The translations under genes were made by a program, and so were the position numbers. A stretch of DNA of 32,033 nt from positions 122 through 32,154 of IMG/VR virus record IMGVR_UViG_3300023198_001368; one strand, 5' to 3'. Source of the DNA: a virus. The notes below the pieces were generated by a model, which was given only the letters and a program-made list of their open reading frames with translations, was not told the origin of the DNA and did not search any database. Positions 13,381 through 20,987 of this stretch are shown here, piece after piece. The number at the start of each line of letters is the position of its first letter. Within the stretch, counting starts at the first letter, position 1.

Positions 13381-14048
13381 GCGGCCACCTCCAGTCCTTG
13401 CCACGCTGCCGACAACGCGGACGCTTCGCGCTCCCGCTTCTGCGGGTGGAAGCACAACGACTCACGCGAGAACGCCGCGTCGAAGTTGACTGGCGGCCAC
13501 CGATGCCGACGCGCACCGCGCACGACCCGCATCGCGTAGCCAGCCCGCCGGAACACTGCACCGAGGTACACGTCGTCGGTGTCGCGGGTGCGCGGGTCAC
13601 GCCCCCACCGCAACACCTCGTCCGCGTCCAGCCACTCCGCACGGTACGCCCACGCGCACAGCCCACCGAGGTAGTCGGCCGGCCCCTCGTCCACCGTACC
13701 GCCGTCGCGCGTGTGTCCCTGGAAGCCGCAGACACAACCCGTGCGCTCCACTTGGTCGACCAGCGCGCGAGCGTGGTCTGGTGCGTAGCAGTAGTCGTCG
13801 TCCACCGTGACAACCACATCTCCCGGGCTGCACAGCGCTGAGGCGAGGTGCTTCTTACCGGGGCCGATGTCTTCCACCACGCACAGCTCGGCGCGCGTGC
13901 CAGCTACCGCGTCGACTGCCGCTGAGCGCACCTGTGGAGCAACGAACACCAGCACGCGTCCCACGCCAGACAGCGCGCACGCTGCCTCCACCGCCGGTCG
14001 GGCGAGGGCGACGCGGGGCTCCCACGTTGTCAGGCTAGCTACGATCAC
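13377..14048 (-). CDS. GT-A-type glycosyltransferase, 223 aa
   Basis: The GTG at 14048 overlaps the previous TGA (GTGA) and gives a sensible N-terminus, MIVASLTTWEPRVALARPAV; longer starts overlap the neighbour. The fold signature is clear: VIVASLT first strand, CVVEDIGPGKKHLASAL, then GDVVVTVDDDYCY with the DxD-type metal/nucleotide-sugar site at 83-85. Later RDTDDVYLGAVFRRAGY (about 155-170) supplies the expected acidic catalytic region. It should transfer a sugar from a nucleotide-sugar donor. Its location, tightly coupled inside the baseplate module between an Ig-like gene and a small beta gene, is unusual for host-modifying enzymes and hints at glycosylation of a virion or fibre protein. 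The acceptor cannot be read from sequence. No membrane segment is present. Confidence 0.8.
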   Translation of the reverse strand: MIVASLTTWEPRVALARPAVEAACALSGVGRVLVFVAPQVRSAAVDAVAGTRAELCVVEDIGPGKKHLASALCSPGDVVVTVDDDYCYAPDHARALVDQVERTGCVCGFQGHTRDGGTVDEGPADYLGGLCAWAYRAEWLDADEVLRWGRDPRTRDTDDVYLGAVFRRAGYAMRVVRGARRHRWPPVNFDAAFSRESLCFHPQKREREASALSAAWQGLEVAA

Positions 14049-14446
14049 GGGCCAGGGTTCCTGACGACTTCGCAGCGTGCGATGAAACGCACGTTGTCCG
14101 TTCCCGTTCCAGTCCAGCGCACCTGCAACCGAAGCACGCCGTCCTCGGTGTAGACGATCTGCGCTTGATTGCCCCACGCCAGGTTCTGCAACACTTCGTC
14201 AAACGCAGAGTAGGCGTCGAGCAGGAAGGTGTTCGGTCCAGCGGAGTCCGCAATGAGGAACGAGTGCGCCGTGCCTGCCCCGTTCTTGTTCGCGGCCCCG
14301 GTGTTGCCGGCCGTGAACAGCAGTCGCGTGACAACGTAGACCGCCTCACCATACGGGACGGTGATGGTGAGCAAGTCCTGAAACGCGGTGTCGGACGGCG
14401 TGAGAATGTCGTCGGCGTCGTACAGCTCGAATCTTCGGTCTGCCAT
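14045..14446 (-). CDS. Small beta-rich tail-associated protein, 133 aa
   Basis: The protein reads MADRRFELYDADDILTPSDTAFQDLLTITVPYGEAVYVVTRLLFTAG..., with alternating strands and a core AHSFLIADSAGPNTFLLDAY, and finishes VLRLQVRWTGTGTDNVRFIARCEVVRNPGP. The regular beta pattern and the ending suggest a compact sandwich, like small head-fibre or tail-tip proteins. It lies 10 bases downstream of the large fibre gene and overlaps the glycosyltransferase start. It may cap, chaperone or attach the fibre; or it could be the substrate of the enzyme next door. Not assigned to a family. Confidence 0.65.
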   Translation of the reverse strand: MADRRFELYDADDILTPSDTAFQDLLTITVPYGEAVYVVTRLLFTAGNTGAANKNGAGTAHSFLIADSAGPNTFLLDAYSAFDEVLQNLAWGNQAQIVYTEDGVLRLQVRWTGTGTDNVRFIARCEVVRNPGP

Positions 14447-14456
14447 CGTCTACTCC

Positions 14457-16760
14457 TTACGAGGTCAAGTCGAAGGTGACGCCATCGTCACGGCGCAAGT
14501 GCACACGGTTGGTCGTGCTGTCTGCCCAGAGGTAGAAGAACCCACTGGCCGGCGTGCCTGGGTCAGCCACTTCGGGAATGCTCAGCGGCCAGAACTCAGC
14601 AGCGCTCAGCGTGATGGCATGCTTGTGGTCGTGGCGCGAGACGCTACTGGACGAGCCTGGCGTTGCGCCTGACCCACCCACGTTCACCGGCGCCGTGCCC
14701 AGTGCCGAGACTTCGTGGCGGTGATCCTGCCGTGCCACGTTGTCGGACGCGCCAGGTTGCCCAGTAGTCGTGAGGCTCACGGTGGGCGTGGCGCCGTCGA
14801 GCTGGTGCGGTGTCGCCCCGGACTGATACCACCATCCCATCCACGCCGAGCCAGTGAAGTACAGCCGGATGAGAGTCCACTGCCCGCTATTCGTAACCGG
14901 GGTTCCGTTCATCCATGTGATCGTGCCAACGGCAGCCGACCACGCTGGAGAGTTGGCGGCAGCAGTCGGCGCGATGCGGATTTGGTGCATGCCGATACGG
15001 CCAACTGAACCGGTGACGAGGTTGAGCGTGACTCCAGTAGACGAGATGCTGACGGTACGGATGTTGCCCAGCGTGAAGCGCACGTCCATCGACCCCGGCG
15101 AGCTACCGCCCGGGTCGCTCTCCTCGCCGTCGTAGCCAGTGGAGCCAGCGTTGATGAAGTTGTTGGTTCCGAATATGCTGTTCCCGTTGCGCTGCAGAAA
15201 CTCCAGATCGTCAACGCTCGCAATCGCAAGGCGCGTCGACCCCACACCGTTGCTCTGGATCGCGACAACCTCCGGGTTCGGGTAAGTCGCTGCGAGGTCA
15301 CCACCCGCCGCACCGTTGGGCGGGCGACTTCCCGTGTTAGCGTCCAGCGTGGCATCGGTAACCAATGCGTTCAGCTCGGCCAGCGTACCGCTCCCCAAAT
15401 TGCCGAGGTCGGTGGCGTGCGGGTTGGCGGTGTCAGAACCATGCGAGCCGAGAGTGTACGCCAGCCCAGTCGTGCCTAGCTCACTCCCCGCGGCAAGGTC
15501 GCCAATGAACAACCGCGTGGTTCCTGCAGTGCAGTTCCAGCGAGACGAGGCATCGAACCGTCCGACGACCACGCTCAAGTCACTGGCGGTGGTGTGTGAG
15601 ATACCGTTGCCCGCTACCGAACGCAAAGTCCCGAGCACGAAGTGGCTGTAGCAACCGGCGCCCGCACCGTCGGCAATACAGCCGGAGCCGCTGAGCGAAC
15701 GCAGGTCGCGGCAGAATACCGTGACCACGGACGCACCGGTGCAGCTGAGCGAGAAGTTCGACCCGTAGCCGCTCGACGCTGCGTAGTCGCAATCAACCTG
15801 TGCGATTACGTCGGCCCCGGTAACCTGGACGCCTATGCCAGCGCCGCCGCTGTCCGTGATCCGGCGGGCTTGGACATGCGCTTCACCAGGACCAGTGATG
15901 CGAACTGCTGCCGTGCTGTTCCCGTAGAACTCGTGAGCGTGTGCGCTGGCAACCGCGCCCGAACCAGGAGCAACAATCGTCAGTCCTTCAATCTTGGCAT
16001 CCGGTGCGTGAAGGCTCACCCACCCTGGGATGGTCACGCTCTCGGTGTAGAGACCTGCGTCAGTGCACACCAGCGTGAACCGGTTGCTACTGCTCGGCGT
16101 CTGCGCCACAGCGAGCGCGAGCGCCTGACCGATGGTGAGCACCGCGGTGTCGGGGCGCAGCCCGTCGTCGCTGTCATTGCCATGCTTGCCGAAGTAGTAG
16201 ACCTGCTCGCCCGTCCACGCTGCGCCGCCGGCCGCGTCAACCAGTGCGGCGAGCAACGGGTTGATGAGGCGCACACCGCCGCTGTCCCCAGGCGTGTCGC
16301 CTGACCAGTGGAACAGCTGGCCGCCGAAGTTCAACTCGTTCGGCTTGGAGGTGAGCGGGGCGGGGTCAATCTGGTTGGGCGGGAAGATGGCGTTGAGGGC
16401 GCCACGCGGAACGCCGACGCAGCGAATGTCCTCGTCCATCGTGCCCGTGTAGTTCGGGCCGTCCCACACGCGCAGACGGATGCGGTAGCACTCGCCATCG
16501 ACCCCGGTGGCGCTGGTGAAGCTGTACGAGGGCGTCGCGTCGCCAGGGTTCTGCGCCCACACCAGCGGGTCGCCGGGGTCGCGCTCGAACCCGCTGCCAG
16601 GCGGGCCGTAGAGCAGCTCGATGCGCCAGCTCGCGACCGAATCGTTGTTGTCAATGCCTACGACGACCTGATCCGGTCCGCCGGCCGCGATGGCGAGCGC
16701 CTGGCCGCCTGGCGGTGTGCTGAGCCCCTGGCTGAACTTGATGAGTGCTACGAGCGCCAT
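14457..16760 (-). CDS. Tail fibre/tailspike with beta-helix domain, 767 aa
   Basis: The N-terminal 150 residues look like a beta domain for attachment (about 30-115, RIELLYGPPGSGF and YRIRLRVWDGPNY). About 185-430 form a probable right-handed beta-helix starting with the typical YYFGKHGNDSDDGLRPDTAV entry motif. AAGGDLAATYPNPEVVAI (about 485-501) is a hinge motif common in phage fibres. The C-terminus has two related segments with RQDHRHEV (about 677-684) and SRHDHKHAI (about 708-716), the 'A[RS]xDHxH' motif of many fibres, where HxH can bind metal as in T4 gp37. Probable receptor-binding protein; lyase or hydrolase activity on host polysaccharide is possible but no catalytic residues were identified. 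SD GGAG precedes ATG 16760. Confidence 0.75.
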   Translation of the reverse strand: MALVALIKFSQGLSTPPGGQALAIAAGGPDQVVVGIDNNDSVASWRIELLYGPPGSGFERDPGDPLVWAQNPGDATPSYSFTSATGVDGECYRIRLRVWDGPNYTGTMDEDIRCVGVPRGALNAIFPPNQIDPAPLTSKPNELNFGGQLFHWSGDTPGDSGGVRLINPLLAALVDAAGGAAWTGEQVYYFGKHGNDSDDGLRPDTAVLTIGQALALAVAQTPSSSNRFTLVCTDAGLYTESVTIPGWVSLHAPDAKIEGLTIVAPGSGAVASAHAHEFYGNSTAAVRITGPGEAHVQARRITDSGGAGIGVQVTGADVIAQVDCDYAASSGYGSNFSLSCTGASVVTVFCRDLRSLSGSGCIADGAGAGCYSHFVLGTLRSVAGNGISHTTASDLSVVVGRFDASSRWNCTAGTTRLFIGDLAAGSELGTTGLAYTLGSHGSDTANPHATDLGNLGSGTLAELNALVTDATLDANTGSRPPNGAAGGDLAATYPNPEVVAIQSNGVGSTRLAIASVDDLEFLQRNGNSIFGTNNFINAGSTGYDGEESDPGGSSPGSMDVRFTLGNIRTVSISSTGVTLNLVTGSVGRIGMHQIRIAPTAAANSPAWSAAVGTITWMNGTPVTNSGQWTLIRLYFTGSAWMGWWYQSGATPHQLDGATPTVSLTTTGQPGASDNVARQDHRHEVSALGTAPVNVGGSGATPGSSSSVSRHDHKHAITLSAAEFWPLSIPEVADPGTPASGFFYLWADSTTNRVHLRRDDGVTFDLTS

Positions 16761-16989
16761 GACGTCTCCTATCCTACATCACCCCGGCCTGCTTGAGCAG
16801 GTGCGCCGAGCTGGCTGCCAGGGGCCCGCCAGGTGCGTCGCAGCCGCCAGGGCTGCCCGGTGGCACCCTGGCCAGGGCCGACGCAGCAGGGGGCGGCCTG
16901 GCAGGCCCCAGCCAGGGGCCCGGCTGGGGAGCATTTCGTTGTCGCAACTCTTGACACGCGCCGCATCTCCATCACCGCCACCGCCCCTC
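16761..16989. repeat. CCWGG-rich non-coding island B with hairpins
   Basis: This 229-base gap interrupts an otherwise gapless structural operon and holds no credible gene. I count seven CCAGG or CCTGG words between about 16808 and 16920, and GCCAGGGGCCC occurs twice. A perfect hairpin lies at 16906-16929 (CCCCAGCC, 8-base loop, GGCTGGGG). A near-perfect palindrome lies at 16788-16801 (CCTGCT, two bases, AGCAGG), close to the fibre start. A plus-strand TTGACA (near 16952) has no matching -10 box. A minus-strand TTGCGA is seen too, again without a clear -10. It resembles island A at 1600-1745 in composition and words. Confidence 0.6.
16906..16929. repeat. Perfect 8-bp hairpin in island B
   Basis: CCCCAGCC (16906-16913), loop AGGGGCCC (16914-16921) and GGCTGGGG (16922-16929) form a very stable stem. 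The loop contains GGGGCCC and may pair further. There is no T-run on either side, so a classical Rho-independent terminator is not supported. It could pause transcription or reduce read-through between the hub and fibre parts of the block. Confidence 0.6.
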
Positions 16990-17706
16990 TCACTCGACCG
17001 GGATGCTGTCGCGCAGCGCGCGGAGCTGGTCGAGAGCCTTCTCCAACTCTTCTATCGCCTTCTCGGGGTCGTCGCCAAGCCCGCCCTCGAAGCTGGGGAT
17101 GTCGAGGTCCAGGCCAGCGGCCTCGCTCAGCTTATTCAGCAGCTCGACCATCGAGTTGATGGAGTTGAACAGCCGCTCCAGGTTGGACAGGCCCGACGAA
17201 GCGCTGCCCTCGGCGCAGTCGATAATCCCTTGGAGGAGACTGTTGCCGATGCCCTTGGTTGACGCGATGCGGTTGAGCAAGTCGATAATCGCGCGCAGCT
17301 CTCGAATGACGCCGTCGATCATCTGGATGATGACGTCAATCAGGCCGACGATGAGAAGCGGGAGCGAGACTTGTGGCAGCAGCGCAAGGAGCTTCTGCAT
17401 CTTGGCGAGCAGATTGGGGATGCACGCAGCCAACGCGTCCGGGTCAGGGGGCGGTCCGATGGTGTCGGGTATCGCCTCGATGCAGTTCACAATCGCAATG
17501 ATGGTCTCGATGATGTCGAAGATTGGCTGCAGCGGCGCGAGGCCAGCGCTGGCCTGACCGAGCAGCGAACGCGCCAGCGCGAGCAGGCTGGGCGGGAACG
17601 TCTCGAAGAACGTGCACATCTGCGCGCCACCTGGAAAGACCAGGCAGAGGTCTTGCCCCATCAGGTCGAGCAGGTCGCAAAGCTCGTCAATTTCTGGAAG
17701 TCCCAT
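16990..17706 (-). CDS. Hydrophobic helical protein of unknown function in the baseplate module, 238 aa
   Basis: The start overlaps the spike stop (TAATG). The protein is almost wholly helical. Hydrophobic helices include PIFDIIETIIAIVNCIEAIP (about 61-80) and SLPLLIVGLIDVIIQMIDGVI (about 114-134). The C-terminal 60 residues are an acidic amphipathic helix (PEKAIEELEKALDQLRALRDS). Five or more Cys are scattered through the first 165 residues (CDLL, CLVF, MCTF, NCIE, ACIP, DCAE). It lacks a signal peptide, and the hydrophobic helices carry Asp and Gln, so a helical bundle or a lipid-active protein rather than a normal membrane protein is likely. It is the last gene before island B, directly behind the gpV-like spike. 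A spike-delivered or spike-assembly factor is conceivable. Not recognised. Confidence 0.7.
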   Translation of the reverse strand: MGLPEIDELCDLLDLMGQDLCLVFPGGAQMCTFFETFPPSLLALARSLLGQASAGLAPLQPIFDIIETIIAIVNCIEAIPDTIGPPPDPDALAACIPNLLAKMQKLLALLPQVSLPLLIVGLIDVIIQMIDGVIRELRAIIDLLNRIASTKGIGNSLLQGIIDCAEGSASSGLSNLERLFNSINSMVELLNKLSEAAGLDLDIPSFEGGLGDDPEKAIEELEKALDQLRALRDSIPVE

Positions 17707-18302
17707 TAGATCGGGTCCGCCGTGTCTCGAACGATGCGCTTGTTGATGCGCACCTGGAGACCTTCGATGTTCACTGCACCAGCGCTCTGGATGTAGATGG
17801 CAACCGTGCCACGGATAACGACGCCGCGCTTCACGCCGTCGAACTCGATAATGTCCTGGTCGGCGTCGGCGCCCTCCTGCGGGCGCTTGTCGCGAATGCG
17901 GAACGACTCGTGGCCCTCCCTCTCGTCGACCACGATTTCGTAGTGCTTGAAGTCCAGCACCTTGACCTCGGGCGTCTCCTCTTCCGACAGACCGCGCGCT
18001 GCCTCAGGTATCTCCTGCTCGCCCTCGGGAATGCCCCACGGCCCTCCCATGTAACGCGGTCGGTCGGGGTCGCCCTGCTTGAACATGACGGCCACGTCCG
18101 CACCCACCTCGGGCACGAAGAAGAAGCCGCGACCACTGCTGCCAGCGCCCGGCGACCCGATGGGCCAGGCCCACACCCCGTCGCCCTCGATGTAGCCAGG
18201 TAACGCAACGCGCACCCGACCGCACCTGAACGGGTCGGCGCGGCTCGTTACGATGCCGTCGTACACTGCCCAGAGGGGCGCAATCTCGTCGTCTTCGGAC
18301 AT
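17706..18302 (-). CDS. Baseplate spike protein, gpV/gp5-like, 198 aa
   Basis: Residues about 12-92 show the gp5/VgrG OB-fold pattern: VYDGIVTSRADPFRCGRVRVALPGY, then WPIGSPGAG, then GFFFVPEVGADVAVMFKQGDPDRP and YMGGPWG. The rest is beta-rich (HESFRIRDKRPQEG, IIEFDGVKRGVVIRGTVAIYIQSAGAVNIEG), a plausible triple-stranded beta-helix needle, as in P2 gpV and Mu gp45. There is no lysozyme domain, unlike T4 gp5. Proteins of this type trimerise below the hub and puncture the outer membrane. The gene follows the hub gene by 3 bases and overlaps the helical protein. Confidence 0.85.
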   Translation of the reverse strand: MSEDDEIAPLWAVYDGIVTSRADPFRCGRVRVALPGYIEGDGVWAWPIGSPGAGSSGRGFFFVPEVGADVAVMFKQGDPDRPRYMGGPWGIPEGEQEIPEAARGLSEEETPEVKVLDFKHYEIVVDEREGHESFRIRDKRPQEGADADQDIIEFDGVKRGVVIRGTVAIYIQSAGAVNIEGLQVRINKRIVRDTADPI

Positions 18303-18305
18303 GCT

Positions 18306-20066
18306 CTAACCTGCGCCTCCACCACCGATCTGGCTCTCATCACCGCTGTCTCCGCCACCCGTGCCACCGACACCGCCACCGGATGACGTACCCTCCTCGG
18401 GCAAGTTCGGCGGTGGAGGTCCGCCTCCGCCAGTGCCGCCCGCACCAGCGTCCGGCATATGCTCGAACGGCGTCACGTCAGCGCGCTGGAACTGCCCGCC
18501 ATGAGGCTCGGTGTAGCTATGGCCAGGCACGGCGACGTAGACCTTGGACTTCTCGGTACGTCCCCACGTCACCGTCCGCTGCCCCGTCTCCGGGTCTTCG
18601 GTCGTGGTGCCATCGGGCGCGACCGGCACGTCTTCCTTCTCTTTCGGCTTCGGCTTTCGCGTCTTCTGTGCGCGCACGCTGATGGAGCGGAAACCGGGAG
18701 CGACCTTGCTCTTCGTCTTGCTGCCACCGGTGCCGTCGGCGGTCGCCTTGAGCGAACAGCGGAAGCCGCCGCTGTTCAGCGTGTGCTGAGCCATCCGAAC
18801 GTAGTAACGCTGCGACATCCGTTTGCCCACGTTCACCAACGTCACCATCGACTTCGCCACGAAGGTCGGGTCGCCAACAATCTTGATGGTCACCTTCATG
18901 GCCTTCTGCTTGACGCGGCGGTGTCGCTTCTTGGCGTCGCGCTTCGCGTCCTGCTCCGTCTCCGCCGAAGTAGGACCGTGGCCGTTGCTCGCCGCGTCGT
19001 TGTCCGGCTCGTTGCCGCGCAGCGGGCCGACCAGCTCAGGCGTACGCAGCGAGGGATGAGGCGCAGCAGCGGTCGGCAACTCCGCCGGCGACCCAGGCTC
19101 GCCAGGCCAGAACGGCATCGGCTGCCCTGGCTCCAGACCAGGGTCGGTCCCACCTGCGTCGAGCCCTTCCCCGCCGGCGCCCGAGCGGTTGCTGGGGTCG
19201 TCGGGGTTCTGGGGGTAGTAATTCTCCGTCGCGTAGGGAACGTGGATGGACTGGCCCAGAACCATCTGCCTGTTCCCGGCAGCGTCGACAATGAACTGCT
19301 CCGTCGCGGTGACCTCGTGGCGGTACGAGTCTGCCGTCTCCTCCCGGGTGAGCGTCTTCTTCGTCTTGGGGCTGCGCCCGCTGACCTTGGACCGGCCAGG
19401 CTTGGCGGTGATGTCGGCGTCAGTCTCGAAGCTGATGACCTCGCCCGGGTCGTTCGGCTCGATGTTGTAGTACCGCAGCTCCCTCACCTTCTGCTGACGC
19501 AAGTCGCGCGGGTGGAAGTGGAAGCCCTCCCAGTCGATGTAGAACAGGTAGTCTTCGATCTCCGCCATGCGCCGGATGAACTCGGCGTCGGTCAGGTTGG
19601 CTTGCACGATCTGCTCGTGCACCTCCTCGGTGTCCTGAATGAGCAGCACCTCGTCCGACACATAGCCGAGCGTCTTGGCGATGGCGCGCACCGTGTCGCT
19701 CCGCTTCATGTTGTCCCACACGCGGTGATGCTTCTCACGCTGCGCGATCACCTCCAGGCCGTCAGCCTGAATCTTCAACTTCTGGTAGCCGGTGACCTTG
19801 CGGACGATGACGGTGCGCGGCACCGACATGAGCCCGGGGTAGCCCCACGAGATGCGGAGCTTGCCACCGGTGCGCCACACCGGGTCGTCAAAGTGAGCCA
19901 GGTCGAAGTTGTCGACGGTCAGCTCCAGCTTGTCGGCCTTCTTCTCGTCGTCCTGGTAATCGAACGACAGCACGCGACCAGTGAGGTCGAGCCGGTGCCA
20001 GACATTGCGCGCTGCGCCCGCCGGCTGCAGCCGGACGTAGAAGACAGGCTCAGTGCGCTCGACCAC
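18306..20066 (-). CDS. Baseplate hub protein, gpD/gp27-like, 586 aa
   Basis: The GTG at 20066 with GAGGTG upstream is used. Residues 1-240 match late-control gpD/gp27 proteins: RVLSFDYQDDEKKADKLELTVDN, WGYPGLMSVPRTVIVRKVTG, then a domain with AIAKTLGYVSDEV...QANLTDAEFIRRMAEIEDYLFYIDWEGFHFHPR. The last is the well-kept 'xxxNxTDxxFLxxLAxxxGYxxxxxxGxLxFxPR' motif. A long Pro/Gly/Asp-rich low-complexity linker (about 290-370) and a Lys/Arg-rich helix follow, then a beta domain (TIKIVGDPTFVAKSMVTLVN) that resembles hub C-termini, and a Gly-rich tail. It forms the trimeric hub joining tube and spike. The disordered insertions are longer than usual for the family. Confidence 0.85.
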   Translation of the reverse strand: MVERTEPVFYVRLQPAGAARNVWHRLDLTGRVLSFDYQDDEKKADKLELTVDNFDLAHFDDPVWRTGGKLRISWGYPGLMSVPRTVIVRKVTGYQKLKIQADGLEVIAQREKHHRVWDNMKRSDTVRAIAKTLGYVSDEVLLIQDTEEVHEQIVQANLTDAEFIRRMAEIEDYLFYIDWEGFHFHPRDLRQQKVRELRYYNIEPNDPGEVISFETDADITAKPGRSKVSGRSPKTKKTLTREETADSYRHEVTATEQFIVDAAGNRQMVLGQSIHVPYATENYYPQNPDDPSNRSGAGGEGLDAGGTDPGLEPGQPMPFWPGEPGSPAELPTAAAPHPSLRTPELVGPLRGNEPDNDAASNGHGPTSAETEQDAKRDAKKRHRRVKQKAMKVTIKIVGDPTFVAKSMVTLVNVGKRMSQRYYVRMAQHTLNSGGFRCSLKATADGTGGSKTKSKVAPGFRSISVRAQKTRKPKPKEKEDVPVAPDGTTTEDPETGQRTVTWGRTEKSKVYVAVPGHSYTEPHGGQFQRADVTPFEHMPDAGAGGTGGGGPPPPNLPEEGTSSGGGVGGTGGGDSGDESQIGGGGAG

Positions 20067-20068
20067 GC

Positions 20069-20419
20069 CTACACCTCAGTCTCGTAGATGCGCTCGTCGT
20101 CAAACACTTCTTCCAGCACGGTGCGCAGCGACGGGATGATGATGGCGGTGCCAGCAGCCAGCTCGATGGTCGGGTCGTGAATGGGCTGGGGCTGGTAATC
20201 GGCAATGACCCACCAGAGGCCACACGCACGAGACAGCGGTGCGAAGAACTTGCCGGCCAGCGCCCAGAGCGTGTCGCCACCCTTCACGATGTGCACCCGG
20301 TTGTCCTGCCGTTGCCTGAACGGGAATGGGATACGAGCGCCCATGAACATGACGTCGCTGTCGTACAGACTCTGCCAGCCGGTCACGTAGCTGTGTCGCG
20401 AGTTCTCCCGAGGCGGCAT
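20069..20419 (-). CDS. LysM-domain baseplate protein (gp53-like), 116 aa
   Basis: Residues about 42-95 hold a LysM-type motif: VHIVKGGDTLWALAGKFF ... GLWWVIADYQPQPIHDPTIELAAGTAIIIPSLRTVLEEVF. This is the T4 gp53 type of LysM found in contractile-tail wedge and hub-adaptor proteins. The protein follows a CIS-tube-like gene by 2 bases and precedes the hub, so together the two genes may correspond to the single two-domain hub adaptor (Afp7-like, CIS tube plus LysM) of extracellular contractile injection systems. Its LysM is expected to bind protein partners in the baseplate, not peptidoglycan. Short basic start MPPRENSRHSYVTGWQS. Confidence 0.75.
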   Translation of the reverse strand: MPPRENSRHSYVTGWQSLYDSDVMFMGARIPFPFRQRQDNRVHIVKGGDTLWALAGKFFAPLSRACGLWWVIADYQPQPIHDPTIELAAGTAIIIPSLRTVLEEVFDDERIYETEV

Positions 20420-20421
20420 GC

Positions 20422-20979
20422 CTACACCTCCCCCAACAGCGACGGGTCGAGCAGTTCGGCAGGCTCGCCAAACCGCACGTCGTCGTCTTCGCGCACCTGA
20501 TCGAACGTGAGCTGCACGTCGCTAATCTCCTCCAGCGACAGGTTGGTCGTCATGTGCACCGACTGGCCAATGCGGTTGAACCGCTGGTGACTGTGCTCCA
20601 CGGTGCGAATGACAGCCTGCAACGACAGCATCGTAGGCCACGTCACCAGGATGCGCGGTGCGCCGCCGCCGACAATGTCGTTGGCAACGCGTCGCGGGTA
20701 GCACCAGGCCAGCAGCAACAGACGCGCACGCTGCAGCCCAGCCAACTCGGCCTTCGTCTGCGCCAGGAAGAACATCTCAAACCGGAGCTTCAGGTTGTCC
20801 GTGTTCGAGAACTGGAGCGGCTTGTAGCTAGCGCCCGGGATGGTGAGGCTGTTCCAGTTCGCGCCGAGCTGCTCGGTAAAGTTCGTCGGGTTGAACTGCG
20901 CCTCAAGCTCCGCGCCGTCCACCAGATTGGTGAAGACCAGCTTGCTAGGGACTTGGTTGATGGGGCCGCCTAGAGACAT
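20422..20979 (-). CDS. CIS-tube-like baseplate hub-adaptor protein, 185 aa
   Basis: The N-terminal part reads KLVFTNLVDGAELEAQFNPTN, followed by FTEQLGANWNSLTIPGASYKPLQFSNTDNLKLRFEMFFLAQ. The FNP tripeptide, 'Lx.F.xTxNLxLxFEMFF' and a following helix are the pattern I associate with the N-terminal domain of CIS-tube/LysM hub adaptors. The second half (PRILVTWPTMLSLQAVIRTVEHSHQRFN...VHMTTNLSLEEISDVQLTF) is a continued beta fold. The protein sits after the tape measure and before the LysM gene, as in eCIS and T4-like tails. Its job would be to connect the central hub with the tail tube. Confidence 0.75.
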   Translation of the reverse strand: MSLGGPINQVPSKLVFTNLVDGAELEAQFNPTNFTEQLGANWNSLTIPGASYKPLQFSNTDNLKLRFEMFFLAQTKAELAGLQRARLLLLAWCYPRRVANDIVGGGAPRILVTWPTMLSLQAVIRTVEHSHQRFNRIGQSVHMTTNLSLEEISDVQLTFDQVREDDDVRFGEPAELLDPSLLGEV

Positions 20980-20987
20980 CGCTCACC

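Noticed and set aside
12464-13819. Long N-terminal extension of gp25
   Set aside because: It overlaps the Ig-like and glycosyltransferase genes in another frame and is Arg/Thr/Cys-rich; the ATG at 12997 is coupled to the previous stop.
16906-16929. Rho-independent terminator
   Set aside because: The hairpin is strong, but no T-run follows on either strand, so it is listed only as a hairpin.
16945-16985. Plus-strand promoter with TTGACA in island B
   Set aside because: No acceptable -10 box at 16-18 bases and no plus-strand gene downstream.
18459-20087. 542-residue plus-strand frame opposite the hub gene
   Set aside because: The hub gene has a recognisable gpD/gp27 signature; the antisense product is Leu/Arg/Val/His-rich without any motif.
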